In this document: positions 26,160-33,479 of the stretch, piece by piece
Layout: every line of letters begins with the position of its first letter
How positions within the stretch are numbered: position 1 is the first letter of the stretch
NCBI RefSeq assembly: GCF_900119185.1
Contig: NZ_FPJE01000009.1
Location: 124,001 to 188,000, forward strand
Direction: 5' to 3'
DNA from: Sinomicrobium oceani
GTDB taxonomy: Bacteria; Bacteroidota; Bacteroidia; Flavobacteriales; Flavobacteriaceae
Length of the DNA: 64,000 bases
Notes under the pieces: model-generated
The model's database searches: none
Seen by the model: only the letters and a program-made list of their open reading frames with translations
What the model was told of the DNA's origin: nothing
Position numbers and translations under genes: made by a program

Positions 26160-26726
26160 ATGGAAGATACGGATTTTTTTATCAGGGAAATAAGAAAGAA
26201 GAATCAACTGGCCTTCCGGAGACTTTTCGATCTCCTTTATAAAAGGTTGGTACTATACGCAGACAGCTACCTATGCGACAGAGATCAAAGTGAAGATGTT
26301 GTACAGGAGGCCTTTGTTATCTTATGGGAAAACATACATTATCTCGAGATCCGGGTATCGTTGAAATCCTACATGTTCAAGATGGTCAGGAACCATAGTC
26401 TCCAGGCATTGAAAAAGAAGAATGTTACGGATGAAAAGGAATTTTTACAGCTCTATGCAACGCTGCATAGCGAATATGAAAGTACCCCTGAAGAAGAGGA
26501 ATATGACAAAGTACTCTACAGCCGTGTACTGGATATCGTAGATACTTTTCCGGCACAAATGCAGCAGATCTTTAAAATGCGTTTTTTTGAGAACTACAAA
26601 TACCGGGAAATTGCCGAGGCATTGAATATATCCATAGGTTCGGTTAAAAAACAAATCAGCAGGGCCAGGGCAGATATTCATAAAGCGATCTCCATCTTTG
26701 TGCTCCTGGGATCCTTTTTTCGTTAA
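26160..26726 (+). CDS. ECF-type RNA polymerase sigma factor
   Basis: The 188-aa product is an extracytoplasmic-function sigma factor of the Bacteroidota FecI-like group. Region 2 is at residues 15-85 (FRRLFDLLYKRLVLYADSYL, DQSEDVVQEAFVILWEN), and region 4 at about 118-180 (FPAQMQQIFKMRFFENYKYR, IAEALNISIGSVKKQISRAR). Such factors are held inactive by a FecR-type anti-sigma protein until a TonB receptor signals. Here the anti-sigma genes follow after a terminator and a 660-bp gap. Confidence 0.93.
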   Translation: MEDTDFFIREIRKKNQLAFRRLFDLLYKRLVLYADSYLCDRDQSEDVVQEAFVILWENIHYLEIRVSLKSYMFKMVRNHSLQALKKKNVTDEKEFLQLYATLHSEYESTPEEEEYDKVLYSRVLDIVDTFPAQMQQIFKMRFFENYKYREIAEALNISIGSVKKQISRARADIHKAISIFVLLGSFFR

Positions 26727-26774
26727 AGTTTACCATAATCATAACGGCAGGAATTTTTTCTGCTTAACCCCCCG

Positions 26775-26816
26775 GCCCCGGTGATAAGCGTACAGCATTC
26801 ACCGGGGCTATTTTTT
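26775..26816 (+). terminator. Intrinsic terminator of the sigma factor gene
   Basis: A perfect 10-bp GC-rich stem (GCCCCGGTGA 26775-26784 with TCACCGGGGC 26799-26808) is followed by TATTTTTT. It separates the sigma gene from the FecR genes, so they are separate transcripts unless read-through occurs. Confidence 0.88.
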
Positions 26817-27483
26817 GTGATCGTAAGCACCGTGATAAAATGCGATTCATGTCTGTTTTTGAAAAGGTTGAATATGGTAGGTATAGGCTATATCTGCCCG
26901 GTATTTAAGAGATCCGGAAGAGACCGAAGGCTTCGGGAGAATTGAAAAAATCAGTTTTATCAGGTTGTTTTTTATAAACTCCTGTGTATATAAAATGTTG
27001 TGCATAAATGTCTTTTATGTTTTGTGTCCGACTGATAAGGACAAAGAGATGCGGCTGTGATCGTTTGGAAGACTATGTTTTGTCAACAATTTCCACCTAA
27101 ATTTATCTTAGGATTAAATGATTGTTACCACAAGGATATTCACTTTTTGTGCAGCTTTCTTTAAGGCAATACCCGCTTTTTTCCCGGACAGGGATGCGTA
27201 GTTGAAAAGTGGAAATAGCTGTGGAAAACTGTGAACAAAAAGGTTATATCCGGGAAGGGCATCGGAGGTTTTCGGTTGCTCATGGTAGTTAGGGTTATTT
27301 GAGTTAGGATTGGGTGGGGCGTAGGTCGCAATGTCTCTGCGCCTCATTTCGCAAACGCAGGAGGGGATCTTTTAAATTACAGAAAAGCGATAGTATGCGG
27401 CGTATATTTTGAGAAGAAGAACGCTTTCGGAGAAAAGAACATGGAGCACAGGAAAGTATAAACAACCTCAAATATAATATGCT
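26817..27483. other. Intergenic region between sigma and FecR genes
   Basis: 667 bp with no supported gene. A minus-strand frame of 77 codons (27114-27347) is Asn/Pro-rich and has no domain or start context. The promoter for the three FecR-related genes should lie in the right part, which is AT-rich. Confidence 0.4.
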
Positions 27484-27633
27484 ATGGAATTTTTAGTGTT
27501 ACTTAAACAACTTGACGGTAAACTCACCGTCAATGAAGAAAAGATCTTTGACCAATGGTATAACAGTAGCGAATTTAACCGAAGCTATTATCAAAGGTTT
27601 CGGGATAATTATCTGGGCAGTGATAATATGTAA
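27484..27633 (+). CDS. FecR N-terminal domain microprotein 1 (49 aa)
   Basis: This short ORF encodes MEFLVLLKQLDGKLTVNEEK and continues IFDQWYNSSEFNRSYYQRFR to a stop. It aligns end to end with the first 48 residues of the FecR at 27948 and with the next microprotein, sharing MEF-L--K-L-G-L---E---F--WY--S. That segment is the cytoplasmic sigma-binding domain of FecR proteins. It lacks the membrane helix and sensor domain, so it would be a free anti-sigma (or decoy) peptide. A truncated duplicate is the alternative, but the conserved pattern amid diverged DNA argues for selection. Confidence 0.7.
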   Translation: MEFLVLLKQLDGKLTVNEEKIFDQWYNSSEFNRSYYQRFRDNYLGSDNM

Positions 27634-27747
27634 AAACTGTGACGACATACGAATAGGGGGACAGATCGGGACGATGTAACCAGTACGGAAAAAGAACAAG
27701 AGTGTACCCGGCAGGAGTAGAGTATATACATGATAAACCAATAGTAA

Positions 27748-27906
27748 ATGGAGTTTATACTCATTTTAAAAAAGCTGGAAGGTGACCTGACTATCGAAGA
27801 GGAAGTCATCTTCAATCACTGGTATGAAGAATCCCCGGAACATGTCGCTTATTTCGAAAAGATAAAGGGGTATTATTTGCGAATGAATGATTTCCCGTTG
27901 AATTGA
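27748..27906 (+). CDS. FecR N-terminal domain microprotein 2 (52 aa)
   Basis: The product reads MEFILILKKLEGDLTIEEEV then IFNHWYEESPEHVAYFEKIK and stops after DFPLN. It is the closest relative in the window to residues 1-52 of the full FecR (MEFVLIIKKLEGTLNPEEKE) and to microprotein 1. It begins 114 bp after microprotein 1 and ends 41 bp before FecR, so the three are probably one transcript. No membrane segment is present. Expected role: cytoplasmic binding of an ECF sigma factor. Confidence 0.72.
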   Translation: MEFILILKKLEGDLTIEEEVIFNHWYEESPEHVAYFEKIKGYYLRMNDFPLN

Positions 27907-27947
27907 ACACTTAAAGCAGGATTAACCCTTAAAAAGGGTAGAGAGAG

Positions 27948-29099
27948 ATGGAATTTGTACTAATTATTAAGAAACTCGAGGGAACGCTTAATCCTGAGGA
28001 GAAAGAGGTTTTTGACGAATGGTACGGGCAGTCCCGTAGCAACAGGGAATATTTCGAAAGGCAGCGAAAGCGCTTTTTACGTACCGGTAATCTTCCGCAT
28101 AGCGATATAGATACTGTGAAAGCATGGGGTAAAATTTCCAGACGATTACACCTTGCGGCTCCGGGCTATCGCAAAAGACGTAAGAAGGTGTCCTTTGCTC
28201 CTTATATGGTAGCAGCCGGAATGGCTTTGCTCATTTCGTTGAGCGTGTATTTCTACAAGGACATGCAGACACAGCAGGATATGCCTCAGGCTGTTATAGA
28301 GATGGGAAGCAGTAAGGCTGTTTTAACGCTTGGCGATGGTACAGAGGTAGCGCTCAGAGCAGGGGAGGAGTACTCTTCTGCTACTGCAAGCAGTGACGGG
28401 ATATCCGTAACCTACACGGGGAAAAACGCACCTGAATCCAGCGTGTCCTTCAACGAACTTACCGTTCCGCGGGGCGGAGAGTTTATGCTTCAGCTTGGCG
28501 ATGGTACAAGGGTATGGCTCAATTCCGATTCCAGGATCCGTTATCCGGAATCCTTTGCGGATGGGCAGCCCAGAATAGTAGATCTGGTATACGGAGAGGC
28601 CTTTTTTGAGGTTTCTCCGGCAGAAGCTCATGGGGGAAGTGCGTTTCGCGTAACCACGCGAAACCAGGAAATAGAAGTACTTGGCACACAGTTTAATGTT
28701 TCGGCATATCGTGAAGATACGGCCGTCACCAGTACACTCATAGAAGGTAAAGTAGCCATAAACAACGGAGAACGGCACAAGCAGCTCGTTCCCGGGCAAC
28801 AGTCCGTAGTGACCGAACGCGATCCCGATATCGTTATTAGTAAAGTAGATGTATATAATGCCATGGCGTGGAAAGAAGGGCTTTTCGGATTCGAGAATAA
28901 AACCCTGAACGAAGTGATGGACGTGCTGGGCCGCTGGTATGATGTACAGGTAGAATTTAAAAATAAAAGTCTGATGTCACGCCGTTTGGGTGGGATGTTA
29001 AGCCGTAAACAGAGTTTACAGCATATTCTCAATGCCCTGTCCGCAATCAATGAAGACCTGAATTTCCGGGTCGAAGGTAAAACAGTTATCGTAGAATAA
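27948..29099 (+). CDS. FecR-family anti-sigma factor / membrane sensor
   Basis: The 383-aa protein spans the inner membrane once (residues 84-103, APYMVAAGMALLISLSVYFY). Residues 1-80 are the cytoplasmic sigma-binding part ending in a basic RKRRKK stretch. The periplasmic side has the FecR domain at about 165-265 (ELTVPRGGEFMLQLGDGTRV, LVYGEAFFEVSP, QFNVSAYRED) and a C-terminal DUF4974/STN-like domain at about 310-382. A good purine-rich RBS (agagagag) precedes the ATG. FecR proteins pass a signal from an outer membrane receptor to an ECF sigma. No receptor gene follows on the same strand. Confidence 0.93.
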   Translation: MEFVLIIKKLEGTLNPEEKEVFDEWYGQSRSNREYFERQRKRFLRTGNLPHSDIDTVKAWGKISRRLHLAAPGYRKRRKKVSFAPYMVAAGMALLISLSVYFYKDMQTQQDMPQAVIEMGSSKAVLTLGDGTEVALRAGEEYSSATASSDGISVTYTGKNAPESSVSFNELTVPRGGEFMLQLGDGTRVWLNSDSRIRYPESFADGQPRIVDLVYGEAFFEVSPAEAHGGSAFRVTTRNQEIEVLGTQFNVSAYREDTAVTSTLIEGKVAINNGERHKQLVPGQQSVVTERDPDIVISKVDVYNAMAWKEGLFGFENKTLNEVMDVLGRWYDVQVEFKNKSLMSRRLGGMLSRKQSLQHILNALSAINEDLNFRVEGKTVIVE

Positions 29100-29334
29100 G
29101 GCAGGAACGCACCGGTCTTTATGCCTTTCTTAACAATGGCAGATTATTCCCGGGGTCTTGTTGTCGCACTATTCCCGGATTTTACATTTAACATTTACGG
29201 TACCCATTCGGCAAAGGCGGTCAACAGAGGGGATTGGCCTGACCGGGCCGGGCCCGAACATTTTTACCATCGAAAATTATTGCTGATGCGTTAAAATTTT
29301 AGTCCTTGGGATGATCTTAGTTATAACAGCTTTT

Positions 29335-29525
29335 ATAAGCTCCCTTCTTCAGATGAAGAGGGGTGGGCCACCTTCGGTGGGTCGGGAAGTTTGACCAGGC
29401 CCAAGCCTTGGGATTTAATCCTAAACTTTTATGTTTTACCAGTGCTCCGGGCTTTCTAACCCTCCGTCCAAACTAAAGTTTGACCACCTCCCTTTATCAT
29501 CCCGACTATCGGGAGGGAGGGGCCT
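29335..29525. repeat. Cluster of short hairpins, REP/MITE-like
   Basis: Within about 190 bp are CTTC-TTCAGAT-GAAG, CCACC-TTC-GGTGG, CCCAA-GCC-TTGGG and TCCCGA-CTA-TCGGGA, set in Pu/Py-skewed text such as CCTCCGTCC and GGGAGGGAGGGG. Such hairpin arrays are typical of small mobile repeats in flavobacterial genomes. Copy number cannot be tested from one window. Confidence 0.5.
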
Positions 29526-29761
29526 TATCAGGTTTTATAAAATCAAATGTAAAATCCAAAACAGTATTCAATATTTTTGTATTCAATGTGTTATACTTAA
29601 ATTTTTAAAATTAATGCATCACCAATAATCGAAAATCTTGCGTAAAGAGGGGGTAATAAAACAAATAACTTCTATACCTACATTTCTGTACCTTGTAAAA
29701 AACCGGGTATAATTAAAACAGTATTTTTCATCTTTTGGGGCAGATTTATATTGTTTTGGGT

Positions 29762-29812
29762 GGAGTTACGGTACCTAACACCAAACCAATTTAGCCTGTA
29801 CACCATAACTCC
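29762..29812. repeat. Imperfect inverted repeat
   Basis: GGAGTTA-C-GGT at 29762-29772 faces ACC-A-TAACTCC at 29802-29812 across about 30 bp (10 of 11 bp pair). It could be a hairpin or the ends of a small element. It lies just upstream of the coding relic. Confidence 0.45.
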
Positions 29813-29846
29813 GATCACCAAAACTTTATATAGATAGAATGGTTAG

Positions 29847-29960
29847 TTATGGTCTGGCCGTTGGGTCGCGGGCGAGCTGGGCAGATACTTTGAGGATCGT
29901 ATCTTCGTAGGTTTTGTTCCGGTCCAAGGAGCAAACATTGACGTAACCATCTCATTTTGA
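29847..29960 (+). pseudogene. Possible 3' relic of a larger gene (37 codons)
   Basis: The frame after a stop at 29844 reads LWSGRWVAGELGRYFEDRIF then VGFVPVQGANIDVTISF and stops. The alternating polar/hydrophobic end with a final Phe is typical of outer membrane beta-barrel C termini, which is what a lost receptor downstream of fecR would leave. The gene is not identified; a relic of another gene type, or chance, is possible. Confidence 0.35.
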
Positions 29961-30209
29961 TAATATAAAATTCAGGAAAGAAAAATTAAAATATATCCTA
30001 ATTTTACATTATTTCGATTTCCATCCTAAAAAAGCACACTCAAATACAGGAGAAAATTCTTATAGATGTAATGAAACAAAGGGCTGAGACCACTTTGTTA
30101 AAAATGTATTGTAAGTAAGGAAAAGTAAAAAAACGAGGAGATTATCTCAAAAACACAGCCTTTTTGCGGTTATAAGGACTATTATGGGAGCCTGAAAGCA
30201 GCTTAAAAA

Positions 30210-30270
30210 TAGCCACAAATACACGATGGGTATATGGGGCAGTACGGGGTATCTCGTGTATTCGTGGCTG
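30210..30270. repeat. Inverted repeat, possible dispersed palindrome
   Basis: TAGCCACAAATACACGA (30210-30226) faces TCGTGTATTCGTGGCTG (30254-30270); 15 of 17 positions pair around a 27-nt loop. The arm text resembles a dispersed palindromic repeat seen in many Bacteroidota genomes; that recollection needs a search. Confidence 0.6.
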
Positions 30271-30335
30271 GTGAGGCCTTTCGGCCTAATGAAGCAGATC
30301 TCCACTGTTTTCCGGGTTGTTTGGAAGAAAAGAGG

Positions 30336-30539
30336 TCAGAGATCCGAATCGAGTTTCAAGCGTTTTTTAAGTTTTTGCCATGCGGCTTCCGTATTAATAC
30401 AGGGTTTGTGAAGTTCAAATCTATCATTCCTTTTCCCGAATGAACTTCCGGGAGGTGCAATATACCATTCGTAGTGAATGTTCCGTTTTCCGTCGGTATC
30501 GGAAGCACGGATTGCCCGAAAGAAAATAAAGTACTTCAT
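30336..30539 (-). CDS. Small hypothetical protein (67 aa)
   Basis: The frame starts at ATG 30539 and encodes MKYFIFFRAIRASDTDGKRN then IHYEWYIAPPGSSFGKRNDR and ends KKRLKLDSDL. It has no signal peptide or known motif. Composition is protein-like and it does not overlap another gene, but its neighbourhood is repeat-rich, so it may be a fragment. Confidence 0.35.
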   Translation of the reverse strand: MKYFIFFRAIRASDTDGKRNIHYEWYIAPPGSSFGKRNDRFELHKPCINTEAAWQKLKKRLKLDSDL

Positions 30540-30576
30540 CGTTTTGTTTTAAGGGGTAGATATTACGTTGGTTTTT

Positions 30577-30771
30577 ATGGTACAAGGTAATCGGATAAAA
30601 GATTTCTTAAAAAAGGAAATCCGTAAAAACGGATCTAAATTAACAGCTTGTTTTAACAAATGCTTATCTGAGAGGGATTATTTCTTATCTATAAGGGATT
30701 TTTTTGTAGATACTAAAGGGAATAGGTATTTTGAAGCCTTAAAAGACATGAAAAATCTTAATAAATATTAA
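30577..30771 (+). CDS. Small hypothetical protein (64 aa)
   Basis: An ATG at 30577 opens MVQGNRIKDFLKKEIRKNGS, ending KDMKNLNKY. It is Lys-rich and AT-rich compared with neighbours, with no recognisable domain. A perfect hairpin (ATCCGT-AAAA-ACGGAT, about 30619-30634) lies inside it. It may be chance coding in AT-rich DNA. Confidence 0.3.
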   Translation: MVQGNRIKDFLKKEIRKNGSKLTACFNKCLSERDYFLSIRDFFVDTKGNRYFEALKDMKNLNKY

Positions 30772-30883
30772 GAATCATTCATGGACCCGAAGCGGGTAGG
30801 GCAGGCAAATAAAGTTTTCGTTTGCGCTTTTCGGGTCAAACAGGAGTATGCTCTTCCGGAGCATTAAATGATGTTCAACAGGG

Positions 30884-33268
30884 TCAGAATTGTTTCTGAG
30901 CGGAGTATTCCATAGCATCTCCTTTACCAAAGCCAAAACTAAGACCGAATGTGACAAACCGCCCGTTGCGTTCTTCTTTGAGCAGGGTATAACTATCCGT
31001 AATGGTAACCGGGCTAAATCTTTTGGAAGCAAAGACATCACGAACACTCAGGTTCATTACCAGGCGACCTTTAAAGATCTTTTTTCGGAGTCCTGCATCC
31101 ATATAACACTTTTCACGCATCCGGTATTGAACATTCCGGAAACCGGATTCGTAATTACCGGTAAGTTCCAGGTCCAGCCCGCCCGGAATCCGGAATTTGG
31201 ATAGCAGGCGTGTCTGCCACTGGGTGGTATTAAAGTCAAAAGACCTGTCCTGAAACGATCCGTTGCGCTCCAGATAGTTATAGTTGAGGTCCCAATGCAG
31301 GGAAGCCCGGTCGGACAGGTTGTATTTGGCATTGGCCTCTATACCTGTCGTAGCACTGGAACCGATATTATCCGGGGTGACCACGGTAACATTTTCTTCG
31401 AAATGCATAACGGTTTCCATGACGTCGGTCGTATAGCGATAATAGGCACCAAGGTTAAAGGAAACTCCCTGCCATTTACTGATCGCTGTAATCTCGAAAG
31501 CATCGGTGTATTCGGGGTCAAGATCGGGGTTTCCTACATAAACGTCATAATCGTTACGGATGGCATAAAAGGGATTGAGTTCCCATAGGTCCGGGCGTTT
31601 GATGCGTCTGGAATATCCGGCCTGCAGTGAAAGCTGCTCCGAGATGGATAACGATGTATGGACGGTGGGGAAAAAGTTATGATACTTCCTGTCGTTTTTG
31701 CGTTGATCGTTCTTAAGCAAGGTATTCAGGTCCGTGGCTTCCATACGAAGTCCGAGTTTGACTCCCCATCGGTCTTTTTCATAAGCCACCGTACTGTAGA
31801 GGGCCAGTACATGCTGCCGGTATTCGAAAATATTGGTGTAATCGGGGTCGGGAACCCAGGTGTCGTTGCGGGTTTCGAGCACTTCATAGTCGTTGGTGAC
31901 GGAGGTGAGTACATATTGGGAGCCTGCTTCCAGGATGGCATTTGTAGCCAGGGCAAGCGTATAATCGGCCTTAAAAGTGTATTCGGCCATCTCGTAGTCG
32001 GTTTGCATTTGCTGTAGCGTGTTCTCATAATTGCCGGCTACCCGGGTATTTCGGTATAAAGATTCCTGGTCTTTACGGAAGTAAGACCCGAGTGCACTGA
32101 GCAGCAGGGTATGATCTCCCGTCTTATCGAAATCTTTTTTGTACTGGAGTTCATATTCAAACTTTGGGTTATCGGCCTCTGTATCTTCATCGCGCTTCCA
32201 GCTACTGAGCGCATCGGTGTTCTCTTCGTAGAGCGTGTATAAAAAATCGGACCCGCCGCTTTCTTTTTCCAGGGCATACCGGCCGGAAAGGGTAATGACC
32301 GAGGTTTTATCCGGATGAAAATCGGCTCCCAGATTCAGCTGGTAGAATTTCTCATTGTGGGTTTCCGCTCCGTTCATATACAGTTCCGTACGGTTGACGA
32401 GGTCGTGGCTTCGGATATCCGATTCCTGGGGAAAAGAGCGCCGCCCGATTCCGAGTTGCCCGAAGATATTCCATTTTTCCGTTCTTCGGTTCATGCTGAG
32501 CCCTATACTGTGATTATCCGGTATCCCGGTATTGAGGGTCACTGCACCGTGCATACCCTGCTTTTCATCTTTTTTGAGGATGATATTGATAATACCCGAT
32601 GTACCCTCGGCATCGTATTTTGCAGACGGATTGGTAATAACTTCGATGCGGTCTATCCGGTCGGACGTGATGGTCCCCAAAGCATTACTGTCGCCACTGG
32701 TAAGCACGGAAGGCTTACCGTTGATCAGAATCTGTACGCCCTGGCTTCCGCGGAGGCTTATACGTCCTTCCATATTAACGGTGACCGAAGGAATGGTATT
32801 GAGTACCTGTAATGCTCCGACACCGGTATTGCTGATATCTTTTCCGATGTTAAACACTCTTTTGTCGAGTCGGAATTCGGTACTGCTACGCTCCGCGCTA
32901 ACTACGATCTCTTCGAGTTGTTCCCTGTTTTCGTCGAGGATTATCGTACCGAGGTTTACGGTCGTGGTTTCGGGAGCAAAATCTCTCAGCACCCGGTTTT
33001 CAAAACCTATAACACTTATGTTGAGGTAAAAATCCTTTTCCGTTATGCGTACGGAGAATGTACCGTCTTCCGAAGAAGTAGTCCCTGTAACGGGACTGTT
33101 GTCCGTGTTACGCAGGGCTACGATGTTGGCATAAGCCAGCGGGAGACCGGAACGGTCGGTTACGGTGCCGCTTATCTCAATGGTAAGAGGAGCCTGAGCA
33201 TATATGTTGACGGTAAAAATAGTCAGAAGGATAAACCAAAACAGTGATTGTACGGAAAGATGTGCCAT
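30884..33268 (-). CDS. TonB-dependent receptor, outer membrane beta-barrel family (OMP_b-brl_3 type)
   Basis: The 794-aa protein has a signal peptide (FWFILLTIFTVNIYAQA), a CarboxypepD_reg-like domain (residues 28-110, ISGTVTDRSGLPLAYANIVA), a plug (about 118-215; LQVLNTIPSVTVN, GVQILINGKPSVL, IDRIEVITNPSAKYDAEGTS) and a barrel of about 580 residues. These receptor-like proteins act alone, without SusD, and the substrate is usually unknown. It points toward the fecR region from the other side, so it is unlikely to be the receptor co-transcribed with fecR, though it could be the signalling partner. Confidence 0.9.
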   Translation of the reverse strand: MAHLSVQSLFWFILLTIFTVNIYAQAPLTIEISGTVTDRSGLPLAYANIVALRNTDNSPVTGTTSSEDGTFSVRITEKDFYLNISVIGFENRVLRDFAPETTTVNLGTIILDENREQLEEIVVSAERSSTEFRLDKRVFNIGKDISNTGVGALQVLNTIPSVTVNMEGRISLRGSQGVQILINGKPSVLTSGDSNALGTITSDRIDRIEVITNPSAKYDAEGTSGIINIILKKDEKQGMHGAVTLNTGIPDNHSIGLSMNRRTEKWNIFGQLGIGRRSFPQESDIRSHDLVNRTELYMNGAETHNEKFYQLNLGADFHPDKTSVITLSGRYALEKESGGSDFLYTLYEENTDALSSWKRDEDTEADNPKFEYELQYKKDFDKTGDHTLLLSALGSYFRKDQESLYRNTRVAGNYENTLQQMQTDYEMAEYTFKADYTLALATNAILEAGSQYVLTSVTNDYEVLETRNDTWVPDPDYTNIFEYRQHVLALYSTVAYEKDRWGVKLGLRMEATDLNTLLKNDQRKNDRKYHNFFPTVHTSLSISEQLSLQAGYSRRIKRPDLWELNPFYAIRNDYDVYVGNPDLDPEYTDAFEITAISKWQGVSFNLGAYYRYTTDVMETVMHFEENVTVVTPDNIGSSATTGIEANAKYNLSDRASLHWDLNYNYLERNGSFQDRSFDFNTTQWQTRLLSKFRIPGGLDLELTGNYESGFRNVQYRMREKCYMDAGLRKKIFKGRLVMNLSVRDVFASKRFSPVTITDSYTLLKEERNGRFVTFGLSFGFGKGDAMEYSAQKQF

Positions 33269-33439
33269 AACTCGATCAATTTGTTTAAACTGATTCTAAA
33301 TAATAAATCGAACGGCAAAAATATACAATCCGGGAGGTGGGGGGTTACGCCAAAGGGAGTAATTAGTACGTAAAGCGGAGTGGAGTGGAGTGTGTTATTC
33401 TGAGAAACCGGAGGCTCGGGTACGGGACCGGGATAAATA

Positions 33440-33472
33440 GGAGAAGCCGCCTTATAACACGGCGGCTTCTCC
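33440..33472 (-). terminator. Intrinsic terminator at the end of the PUL
   Basis: A perfect 12-bp stem (GGAGAAGCCGCC 33440-33451 with GGCGGCTTCTCC 33461-33472) with a 9-nt loop lies 8 bp beyond the stop of the last PUL gene. The T-run is short (CTATTTAT on the minus strand), but the stem is very stable. Confidence 0.75.
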
Positions 33473-33479
33473 CGATAGC

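Larger units (their letters stand above)
29100..30335. other. Repeat-rich gene-poor region
   Basis: This 1.2-kb stretch follows fecR where a SusC-type receptor gene would be expected. It holds a cluster of mini-hairpins (29335-29525), an inverted repeat (29762-29812), a short coding relic (29847-29960), a hairpin AACAAAG/CTTTGTT (30075-30099) and a 17-bp inverted repeat (30210-30270). I see no intact gene. A 58-codon ATG frame at about 29123-29296 has no recognisable family. The region looks like a site of past insertion and deletion. Confidence 0.5.

Noticed and set aside
27114-27347. 77-codon minus-strand frame between sigma and FecR genes
   Set aside because: Asn/Pro-rich start, no start context or domain, and it would be isolated against the FecR transcript.
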